From NCBI GenBank assembly GCA_947594675.1, contig CANQEF010000057.1, forward strand, positions 1 through 7,342: DNA of 7,342 nucleotides. The letters run 5' to 3'. The number at the start of each line of letters is the position of its first letter. The stretch's first letter is position 1. Below the pieces are notes generated by a model that saw only the letters and a program-made list of their open reading frames with translations, had not been told where the DNA came from and did no database searches. The position numbers and the translations under genes were made by a program. Source of the stretch: an uncultured Bacilli bacterium (GTDB lineage Bacteria > Bacillota_I > Bacilli_A > RF39 > UBA660). Positions 1 to 5,612 of the stretch are shown here, in pieces.

Positions 1-1771
1 TAAGGCCTCTTTTGATGGAGTAGATGATTATATAGATTGTGGCTATGTGAGATATGATTTTAAAAATAGTTTTTCTGTAAATGTAAGAATGAAACTTAAT
101 GCTGTTCCAGAATCTGCTAGTGGCTATATAATAGGTAATGCTGAGACAGCAGGAATGTATTTATTAATTAAAAATAATAGAAAAATAGCTTTTGCTATTC
201 ATGATGGTACAACCTATAGAGAATTGGCTCCAAATTTTACTATAGAATTAGATAAGTGGTATGATGTAACAGCAACTTTTTATGATGATACTTTGAATTT
301 ATACATAAAGTACGATGATACATTTATTTCCTTTTTCCTTAAATTAGATAATTCATCAGTTATGACAGTCTCAGATATGCCTTTTTATATGGGAGGTAAT
401 CCTGGTTTTAGTACTTTTGTTTCGGCTTTAAATATGACAGTTACTAATATAAGTTTATATGATAGAGAAACATCTAAGGAGGAAGTACAAAATAATTCTA
501 TAAGTGATGATAATATTTTATTTAAGTATAACTTTAATGAAACTAAGAAGAGAGATTATTTTCTTAAAGCTGATGCTGGAGAAATTATAGCTAATGGTAC
601 TTTTAATACCATGTGGGTGTGGATACCAAGATATTCTTATACAATAAAAAGTGAAAATGATAGATATTTGGGAAGAGCAAGTTTTGGAAATACTACTCCG
701 ACAAAAGAGTTACCAGGAGCAATTGATATAAAATTTGTAAGTGATAAAATGGAATTGGGTTCTGGTAAATATAGGGGAAGTAATATAAATAACTATAGAA
801 CTAATGAGGCATTTAATTTTGATACAATAACTAGAAAAGGTATTTGGATAGGAAAATTCGAAATTACTGGTTTTTTAACTCCATCAAAAAATGCTTGTGT
901 AGATATATCTTGCAATAGTAGTAATATAACTATTTTACCTAGTAGAGCATCTTTAAGAAATCAATTAATTAGTAGTTTTTTCTATGCATCTAGGAGTATG
1001 CAGCTAAATAATTATTCTACTTATGGCTTTAGTAAAGACGATGGTGACTTACATATGATGAAGAATGATGAGTGGGGAGCAATGGCTTATCTATCTCAAA
1101 GTCGCTATGGTAAATATGGCAATAATGATTATAGTGATGAATATAAAGAAATCTATCAAAATAAGTCGAATGATTATATTACGGGAAGTAGTAATGGTAT
1201 TTCGGGATCCACTACTAGGAATGAACAATGTTCTTATAATGATTTAAAAAATAGAAATCTTGTAAATGGTCAGAAAGTGGGCTCTTGCGGAGGTGGAGCA
1301 TCTACAACAGGAAATATTTATGGTATATATGATGTTAGTGGTGGGGCCTGGGATTATATAATGGGTGTTTTACTATATCCAGATGATAGTAATATGCCTA
1401 TATCAGGTTCACTTTCAGGTTTTAGTGGAAAAGATAAAGATGGTAATATTATAGAAGGCATAGCTTTACCTAATTCTAAGTATTATAATTTTTATAAAAG
1501 TGCTGATATAAAAACCTCTAATATTATGAATTCGCAAAGTGCTTGCAATAACGATGTCTGTTATGGACATGGATTATCAGAATTGTATGATGAAAGTTTT
1601 GGTACAAGCGGTTTTTATTCCGATGCTGTGTCTTTTATTCGAAGTGATTATCCGTGGATTATCCGTGGAGCTGATAAAGATGATAATATAAATGCAGGTA
1701 TTTTTAGTGTAGGTGGTTGGCATGGAAGTAATTATAGTAATGAAACTACTCGTTTTGTTTTAATATCATAA
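1..1771 (+). CDS. Surface protein, LamG-like lectin domain plus FGE/C-type-lectin-like domain (5' partial)
   Basis: The frame is open from base 2 with no stop, so the gene starts before the window; the GTG at 47 is only an internal Val codon. Numbering from base 2, 589 residues are visible. Residues 1-165 resemble a LamG/concanavalin-A-like domain, with the typical opening FDGVDDYIDCG at 4-14 and beta-rich sequence after it. Residues ~190-589 resemble the formylglycine-generating-enzyme (SUMF1)/C-type-lectin fold found in many gut Firmicutes surface proteins: WVWIPRY 205-211, GIWIGKFE 280-287, HMMKNDEWGAMAYLS 351-365, GNIYGIYDVSGGAWDY 437-452, WIIRGAD 552-558, and RFVLIS at the C-terminus. 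Several Cys pairs (NACVDISC, CSYN...GSCGGG, SACNNDVC) suit an exported disulfide-bonded protein. The signal or pilin-like N-terminus expected for such proteins would lie outside the window. The role is probably surface binding (carbohydrate or host ligand); enzymatic activity is not supported. The domain reading is from motif memory, so the exact function is uncertain. Confidence 0.8.
   Translation, partial: KASFDGVDDYIDCGYVRYDFKNSFSVNVRMKLNAVPESASGYIIGNAETAGMYLLIKNNRKIAFAIHDGTTYRELAPNFTIELDKWYDVTATFYDDTLNLYIKYDDTFISFFLKLDNSSVMTVSDMPFYMGGNPGFSTFVSALNMTVTNISLYDRETSKEEVQNNSISDDNILFKYNFNETKKRDYFLKADAGEIIANGTFNTMWVWIPRYSYTIKSENDRYLGRASFGNTTPTKELPGAIDIKFVSDKMELGSGKYRGSNINNYRTNEAFNFDTITRKGIWIGKFEITGFLTPSKNACVDISCNSSNITILPSRASLRNQLISSFFYASRSMQLNNYSTYGFSKDDGDLHMMKNDEWGAMAYLSQSRYGKYGNNDYSDEYKEIYQNKSNDYITGSSNGISGSTTRNEQCSYNDLKNRNLVNGQKVGSCGGGASTTGNIYGIYDVSGGAWDYIMGVLLYPDDSNMPISGSLSGFSGKDKDGNIIEGIALPNSKYYNFYKSADIKTSNIMNSQSACNNDVCYGHGLSELYDESFGTSGFYSDAVSFIRSDYPWIIRGADKDDNINAGIFSVGGWHGSNYSNETTRFVLIS
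1646..1669 (+). repeat. Perfect 11-bp tandem duplication inside the surface-protein gene
   Basis: GATTATCCGTG occurs twice back to back (1646-1656 and 1657-1667), and the period continues for two more bases. Because 11 is not a multiple of 3, the two copies are read in different frames and together encode DYPWIIRG. This is the conserved W-x-I-R-G segment that starts the last strand region of the FGE/C-type-lectin fold. It may be a chance match or the trace of a small duplication. Confidence 0.85.
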
Positions 1772-1778
1772 TAGATTT

Positions 1779-1793
1779 TTTCTTGACAAGAAA
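1779..1793. promoter_or_regulatory. Perfect 15-bp palindrome overlapping the -35 box (possible operator)
   Basis: TTTCTTG-A-CAAGAAA has 7-bp perfect arms around a single central A. It contains the TTGACA hexamer at 1783-1788. It lies 8 bp after the preceding stop codon and about 50 bp before the YitT start. A dimeric repressor bound here would block the promoter. No T-run follows directly, so it is unlikely to be a terminator. The operator role is inferred. Confidence 0.5.
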
Positions 1794-1809
1794 TATTTGT
1801 TGTGATAGT
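1783..1809 (+). promoter_or_regulatory. Putative promoter of the YitT gene
   Basis: There is a perfect -35 TTGACA at 1783-1788. The best -10 is GATAGT at 1804-1809, a 4/6 match preceded by TGT as in an extended -10, with a short 15-bp spacer. TTTAAT at 1810-1815 matches TATAAT better but sits 21 bp from the -35. The -35 is convincing and the -10 is weak, which is what one expects of a regulated promoter. Confidence 0.5.
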
Positions 1810-1842
1810 TTTAATTTAAAGAAGTAAAGGGTAGTGATTATA

Positions 1843-2715
1843 GTGAAAGATACCATCAAAAATAATGTTATGAAGGAAGTAATTGATATTGTTATGCTTA
1901 CGATTGGTACAATTATTTCTTCTTATGCTTTAGAGGCATTTTTAATAGATAACACTATTTTGGATGGGGGAGTAACTGGTATATCTATCATCGTATCAAA
2001 GCTTACTTCTATTCCACTTAGTTTTTTGGTTTTAGTTATAAGTATTCCATTTTTCTTTGTTGGATATAAAAATCTTGGTAAGGGCTTTTTGTTAAGATCT
2101 ATTTATTCTATGATTCTTTTTTCACTTTCACTTAGTCTTTTTGAACTTGTAGAGCCAGCTACAGAAGAGATGCTTTTAGCCACGGTATTTGGTGGTATTT
2201 TGCTTGGCGTTGGTACTGGTATTGTTATAAGATTTGGTGGTTGTTTAGATGGAACGGAATCTGTTGCTTTAGTTATAAGCAAAAAAACAAACCTATCTGT
2301 TGGTCAAATTGTTTTGTTGTTTAATTTGGCTATTTATGCTGTAGCTGGATTTATTTTTGGCCTTGATAGAGCGATGTATTCATTACTTACGTATTTTATA
2401 ACGTTTAAAGTAATAGATTTTATATCTGAAGGTTTAGAACAGGCTAAAGCAGCTTTAATAATTACTGAACAGGGAACTACTCTTTCTAAGGAAATATATA
2501 AACGATTGGGTAGGACAACAACTACTTTAAGAGGTAAGGGCTTAATTAGTGGACAAAAAGAGGTACTTTACTGTGTTTTAACTAGAATTGAAATTTATGA
2601 GTTAAAGAAAATAGTTGATGATATGGATGAAAGTGCTTTTATTACTATATTAGATGTTTCAGATATAATTGGAACACATATTAAATCTAATAAAAAAATG
2701 AGAAGGCTGGGATAA
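1843..2715 (+). CDS. YitT family membrane protein (DUF161 + DUF2179)
   Basis: A polytopic membrane protein of the YitT family. Its biochemical role is not established; the C-terminal DUF2179 domain is thought to be a soluble regulatory module. Numbering from the GTG at 1834 (293 residues, normal for the family), hydrophobic segments lie near 17-38, 48-78, 88-105, 113-133, 155-177 and 180-197. Family hallmarks are GGVTGIS at 45-51, GGCLDGTE at 135-142 and FISEGLEQAKAALIIT at 196-211, which enters the DUF2179 domain (~205-285, with TTTLRGKG and LDVSDIIG). Start choice: GTG at 1834 sits only 2 nt after AAAGGG (1826-1831), too close. GTG at 1843 is 11 nt away and is preferred, giving 290 residues; the Met codon at 1870 is a further option. 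The gene has its own promoter and an overlapping palindrome. The stop is 1 nt from the next ATG, so the two were co-transcribed. Confidence 0.93.
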   Translation: MKDTIKNNVMKEVIDIVMLTIGTIISSYALEAFLIDNTILDGGVTGISIIVSKLTSIPLSFLVLVISIPFFFVGYKNLGKGFLLRSIYSMILFSLSLSLFELVEPATEEMLLATVFGGILLGVGTGIVIRFGGCLDGTESVALVISKKTNLSVGQIVLLFNLAIYAVAGFIFGLDRAMYSLLTYFITFKVIDFISEGLEQAKAALIITEQGTTLSKEIYKRLGRTTTTLRGKGLISGQKEVLYCVLTRIEIYELKKIVDDMDESAFITILDVSDIIGTHIKSNKKMRRLG

Positions 2716-2716
2716 T

Positions 2717-3249
2717 ATGTTAGAAGATGTAGCAGGTATAATTATAACTCCTCTTGGCGAAAGTTATTCTTTTGGCATTAGTGATTTAGCGTTAGGTGAT
2801 ACTAATTATAAGTCACATGGGTAGTACTTTAATGATGAGGTTGCTAATGCTGATTGGTTTAAAAATTATGGTTATCAATATAGAATGGGTAAAGATACTA
2901 ATTTTTATTTAGAAATTGTGAAAATGACGAATTATGGCTTTTCTTTTCTTGTTAATGGCTGTAGTATAAAAAATAATCAATATGATAATTATTTTTATGC
3001 TGCTTATGTACCTGATAACATTACAGAACCTGTAAAAGACTATTTTTCTTCTCAATATGATTATTTGAAACAGTTAATAGAAAGGGATTCTGCTACTTTT
3101 TTGTCAGATGTTATTTCTAATGGTGAAGTTGAGAATTCGCAAGCTTATTTTAACTTAGATGATTTTTATACATTAGGATTAGGTTTAGATAAAAAAAAGA
3201 AAATGATTTAGTTTCTATTGGTGAGAAGTCTTATATTTTACTACTGTAA
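2717..3249 (+). pseudogene. Unrecognised gene interrupted by an in-frame TAG and an A8-run frameshift
   Basis: ATG at 2717 lies 1 nt after the YitT stop. It opens a frame reading MLEDVAGIIITPLGESYSFG..., which hits TAG at 2822-2824 after 35 codons. The same frame continues uninterrupted as YFNDEVANADWFKNYG..., including ATG 2885, to TAG 3209-3211. Sequence before and after the TAG reads as one globular, soluble protein (aromatic- and acidic-rich, no membrane segment). Near the end an A8 run (3191-3198) shifts the reading: with one more A the frame would continue KENDLVSIGEKSYILLL and stop at TAA 3247-3249, more protein-like than the observed KKKKMI tail. Two lesions suggest a decaying gene of about 177 codons. 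Alternatives are assembly error, a functional 108-residue remnant from 2885, or slippage on the A8. I recognise no family. It shares the first four residues MLED with the gene at 3359, but nothing else. Confidence 0.6.
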
Positions 3250-3266
3250 AATTAAGATTATTTTTT

Positions 3267-3295
3267 TTGCAAAAATTTAATTTAGATGGTATAAT
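3267..3295 (+). promoter_or_regulatory. Strong sigma-A promoter with extended -10
   Basis: The -35 is TTGCAA at 3267-3272 (4/6). After a spacer of exactly 17 bp comes a perfect TATAAT at 3290-3295, preceded by TGG (3287-3289), giving the extended -10 TGGTATAAT. Transcription should start near 3302, leaving a leader of about 57 nt before the ATG at 3359. This is the best promoter in the window. Confidence 0.85.
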
Positions 3296-3301
3296 AAGAA
3301 A

Positions 3302-3321
3302 CGGTTTTTTTATAAAAAACG
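3302..3321 (+). other. 5'-terminal AT-rich hairpin in the leader of the 3359 gene
   Basis: C3302-G3303 and T3305-T3310 pair with A3314-A3319 and C3320-G3321, leaving G3304 bulged and a 3-nt loop (TAT). It begins at the predicted transcription start. Hairpins at the very 5' end are known to stabilise some Gram-positive mRNAs. It is followed by non-T sequence, so it is not a terminator. The functional role is inferred. Confidence 0.45.
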
Positions 3322-3358
3322 ATTTTATGGAATATATTATAGTGAGGAGATTTTTTTT

Positions 3359-3886
3359 ATGTTAGAAGATATACAATATGTAGATATTCCTTGTAATGAT
3401 AATTTATATGATAATGCTAGGGAACAAATAATTGATTTGCTTAAAATATCAGGAGAAGAAAATTTGTTATATGTTGCTCATCCACGTCACATATTTAGTA
3501 ATATAGTTGAGGATAAAAGAACGAAACTTATTACTAAAGTAGATTGGAATAGTGTTGATATGGAAAGAATGACAAGGTTTGATGATTATGGTAAGTTTTC
3601 ACTTTTTGATCAAATTTATCGTAGTAATAATCAATTTAGTTATTTAAATAATAGATTTTCTAATATGCTAAGAAAGTATCGTATAAAGGGTAATTCTGAG
3701 TTAGTTTATCCGCTAGCTATTGTAGAACAAGTAAGAGGTACAATTACAGGTATGAGTAGTTTTGTACCTAGAGGAATCATTTGTGCTAAACAAGATGGAA
3801 TATTAATTTGTAATAAAGTTAAATCTATGGAAGAGATTAATAATAATTCTTTTCAGTATCAAAAAAAATTAAGAATGAGTAGATAG
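3359..3886 (+). CDS. Hypothetical protein, 175 residues, no family recognised
   Basis: The start is well supported: AGGAG at 3345-3349 is 9 nt upstream of the ATG, and a consensus promoter lies ahead. The protein is soluble, with no signal peptide or membrane segment, and basic near the C-terminus (KKLRMSR). Visible landmarks are LLYVAHPRHIFSNIV (~36-50), a Phe/Tyr/Arg/Asn-rich middle (FDQIYRSNNQFSYLNNRFSNMLRKYR, in part ~83-109), and SSFVPRGIICAKQDGILICNK (~133-153), a likely strand-turn-strand. I cannot assign any of these to a known catalytic or binding motif. It is a monocistronic unit: its own strong promoter ahead, its own terminator (3933-3958) behind. The stop TAG is backed up by an in-frame TAA two codons later. 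Real gene with high confidence; function unknown. Confidence 0.85.
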   Translation: MLEDIQYVDIPCNDNLYDNAREQIIDLLKISGEENLLYVAHPRHIFSNIVEDKRTKLITKVDWNSVDMERMTRFDDYGKFSLFDQIYRSNNQFSYLNNRFSNMLRKYRIKGNSELVYPLAIVEQVRGTITGMSSFVPRGIICAKQDGILICNKVKSMEEINNNSFQYQKKLRMSR

Positions 3887-3932
3887 ATTTAATTGATTTA
3901 ATTGATTTATATTTATATTTATATTTATATTT
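3886..3932 (+). repeat. Two adjoining short tandem arrays downstream of the stop
   Basis: GATTTAATT is repeated 2.7 times (3886-3894, 3895-3903, partial 3904-3909). It runs directly into TTTATA repeated 4.5 times (3906-3932). The arrays fill the space between the stop codon of the hypothetical gene and its terminator. They are pure and therefore prone to slippage, but lie outside any promoter or coding frame seen here. Confidence 0.9.
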
Positions 3933-3958
3933 AGGCTATTGATTAAAATAGTCTTTTT
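3933..3958 (+). terminator. Rho-independent terminator of the 3359 gene
   Basis: GGCTATT (3934-3940) pairs with AATAGTC (3947-3953), with one G-T wobble and a flanking A-T pair, around the loop GATTAA. T3954-3958 form the U-tract. The position, about 50 nt after the stop, fits termination of the hypothetical gene. Confidence 0.75.
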
Positions 3959-4003
3959 CTATTAGAATTTATGTGAAAGAGACTTTTATTTTTTTAAACC
4001 TTG

Positions 4004-4085
4004 TAGAAAAAAAGTGTTAGTTAATAGAAATTATTTTAGGAAGGGAAATTTTTCTTCAAATAGACTTTTTAGAAAAAAAATGTTA
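4004..4085 (+). repeat. Pair of near-identical 16-bp direct repeats upstream of the hydrolase promoter
   Basis: TAGAAAAAAAGTGTTA (4004-4019) and TAGAAAAAAAATGTTA (4070-4085) differ at one base and start 66 bp apart. Both are preceded within about 25 bp by AGACTTTT (3980-3987 and 4062-4069). The second copy covers the -35 region of the predicted promoter. They may be paired binding sites or a duplicated promoter fragment. The 3887-4193 gap of 307 bp otherwise holds the tandem repeats, terminator, promoter and split ribosome-binding site listed separately. Confidence 0.6.
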
Positions 4086-4098
4086 CAATTGATATGAT
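4070..4098 (+). promoter_or_regulatory. Extended -10 promoter of the hydrolase operon
   Basis: TGATATGAT at 4090-4098 is an extended -10 (TGn plus TATGAT, 5/6). The -35 position at 17-bp spacing is TAGAAA (4070-4075, 4/6 to TTGACA), which is weak, as is common when the extended motif is present. Transcription would start near 4105, leaving a leader of about 90 nt that can fold (TCTTAG 4102-4107 with CTAAGA 4139-4144). Confidence 0.6.
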
Positions 4099-4156
4099 GA
4101 TTCTTAGGATTAGATATTCTAGTAATTTTAATTGTATGCTAAGATTTATTAAAGAA

Positions 4157-4196
4157 AGAGAGGTGTAAATCGAGAATAACTACTCGATATACTATG
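4157..4196 (+). promoter_or_regulatory. Split ribosome-binding site: Shine-Dalgarno, hairpin, then ATG
   Basis: A good Shine-Dalgarno, AGAGAGGTG, lies at 4157-4165, but its AGG ends 30 nt before the ATG at 4194, far beyond normal spacing, and no closer one exists. Between them ATCGAG (4169-4174) and CTCGAT (4183-4188) form a perfect 6-bp stem with loop AATAACTA. Folding it leaves 5 nt before and 5 nt after, restoring an effective spacing of about 10 nt. Phage T4 genes 25 and 38 are known cases of this geometry. The alternative is an ATA start at 4176, in frame and 12 nt from the Shine-Dalgarno. Confidence 0.6.
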
Positions 4197-5069
4197 AAAA
4201 GTCAAAAAAAAGATTTTTTTACTAACAAAAATACTTATAAATTGTATAGAGAAGTAGGAGAATTATTACATCCTGTTATTTCTAAAAGAAATATTTCTAA
4301 TTATAAGATTGTTTTTAAAGATGAAATGATGCCTATTAGAGTTTTTTATCCTAAAAAGGTTTCTTTCTTAAAAGAAGTTATTATCTTTATACCTGGTATA
4401 GCTGATATTACTGAATCTTTTTATAAATATGGTGATATTTGTAAAGAGTTAGCTATTGAAACAGATAGGATGGTAATTGCACTAGATTATGAGGAAGAAG
4501 ATTTATATTATTTAAATTTGGTTGATAAATGTTATGAAACGGTGAGTTATCTCTATGATAAATTAATAAAAGGTGGCATCTTGGAGAAAAATATTACTTT
4601 AATGGGGGATTCTATTGGGGCTAGTTTAGTCGCATCAATTAATTATAAAAATTTAGATGATGCAAAAATGAATATTTCTAAGAATGTTTTATTATATCCG
4701 GTTTTAAGTGGTGAGTATTTCGGAGAAAGTAATTTCTCTTCTATTACTAAAAATGATAAATATGATTTGTTGGTATTAAGAAACTTGAGGAAATATTATG
4801 AGAAGTATGCTAAAGATAATTTAGATAATCCTTTGGTATTTATATTAAAAAGGAAAAATTTTGCTGGTTTTGCTAAAACATTGATTATTACTGGTAATTT
4901 GGATTGTCTAAGAGATGAAGGATGTTTTTTTTCTAATAAATTGGTAGAGGAAAATATATGTTCTGAATATTTTAATTTGAATTTTGAAAATCATGGTTTT
5001 TTAAAAGACATTGATATGGAAATGAAGAAAGAATTATATGAACGTATAAAAAAATTTATAGATGATTAA
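4194..5069 (+). CDS. Alpha/beta hydrolase, HSL-like esterase/lipase family
   Basis: A 291-residue serine hydrolase of the alpha/beta-hydrolase-3 (hormone-sensitive-lipase-like) type, likely cleaving a carboxyl ester; the substrate is unknown. The core begins near residue 60 (EVIIFIPGIADITESF). The nucleophile elbow is GDSIGA at 138-143, with Ser140. The acid is probably Asp237 in TGNLDCLRDEG (233-243), close to the family G-x-x-D-x-L-x-D-E-g pattern. The base is His267 in NHGF (266-269). LDYEEED at 97-103 sits where the family has its DYRLAPE element. Unusually, the HGGG oxyanion motif is replaced by IPGIAD (66-71), so the leading His is lost and the oxyanion hole differs. There is no signal peptide, so it is cytoplasmic or membrane-associated. 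It is the first gene of an apparent operon, 15 nt ahead of the DUF1003 gene. The ATG has a displaced Shine-Dalgarno bridged by a hairpin. Confidence 0.88.
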   Translation: MKSQKKDFFTNKNTYKLYREVGELLHPVISKRNISNYKIVFKDEMMPIRVFYPKKVSFLKEVIIFIPGIADITESFYKYGDICKELAIETDRMVIALDYEEEDLYYLNLVDKCYETVSYLYDKLIKGGILEKNITLMGDSIGASLVASINYKNLDDAKMNISKNVLLYPVLSGEYFGESNFSSITKNDKYDLLVLRNLRKYYEKYAKDNLDNPLVFILKRKNFAGFAKTLIITGNLDCLRDEGCFFSNKLVEENICSEYFNLNFENHGFLKDIDMEMKKELYERIKKFIDD

Positions 5070-5084
5070 GAAAGGTTTGAAAAT

Positions 5085-5612
5085 ATGGAGAAGAAAAAGA
5101 CTAAAAAAGAAATTGTAAAGATGTTACTTAGTAATAATGAGTTAGATGAAAAAGATGAGGAGGAATTGCTTGATTTGTTAATTGATCAGCCTATTAGTAT
5201 TGATGTGGATAAGCAGGAAGAGGCAAAGATGTCTTTTGGTGATAGAGTGGCTGATAAAGTTAGTGAAGTGGCAGGTAGTTGGACTTTTATAGGATTATTT
5301 GTTTCTTTTTTGATACTATGGATTATTGTTAATGGGGTAGTTTTAAAAAAGGCAGATGCTATTGATCCATATCCTTTTATATTGCTTAATTTAGTTTTAT
5401 CTTGTATTGCTGCTATCCAAGCACCTATTATTATGATGAGTCAAAATAGGCAAGCTGAGAAAGATAGTTTACGAAATCAAAATGATTACCGTACTGATTT
5501 AAAAAGTGAGTTAATTTTAGAGGAATTACATGATAAGATGGAATTGATAATTAAAAATCAAAGAAAAATATTGAAAATTATAGAGGAAGATGATAAAGAT
5601 GAAGAAAATTAG
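5085..5612 (+). CDS. DUF1003 family membrane protein
   Basis: A 175-residue protein matching DUF1003, a widespread family of small bacterial membrane proteins without an established function. A charged, probably cytoplasmic N-terminal region (1-50) leads to the family opening FGDRVADKVSEVAGSWTF (51-68). Two transmembrane helices lie at about 66-86 and 97-118, the second starting from the hallmark IDPYPFILLN (93-102). The conserved QAPIIMMSQNRQAEKD (112-127) follows. The C-terminal half (~125-168) is charged and likely a coiled coil. The start is clear: AAAGG at 5071-5075 is 9 nt before the ATG. Its 3' end overlaps the lipoprotein start by 14 nt, which points to translational coupling. Family assignment is sure; role unknown. 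Confidence 0.95.
   Translation: MEKKKTKKEIVKMLLSNNELDEKDEEELLDLLIDQPISIDVDKQEEAKMSFGDRVADKVSEVAGSWTFIGLFVSFLILWIIVNGVVLKKADAIDPYPFILLNLVLSCIAAIQAPIIMMSQNRQAEKDSLRNQNDYRTDLKSELILEELHDKMELIIKNQRKILKIIEEDDKDEEN

Noticed and set aside
1065..1247. A 60-codon open frame inside the surface-protein gene
   Set aside because: It overlaps a clearly real, conserved-looking coding region in another frame, has no Shine-Dalgarno and has a low-complexity composition. It is a shadow frame.
2822..2824. TAG as a recoded sense codon (stop-codon reassignment)
   Set aside because: Three other genes end at TAG, one as TAGTAG and one with TAA two codons later. No dedicated suppressor tRNA or pyrrolysine gene is visible, so a pseudogene or sequence error is simpler.
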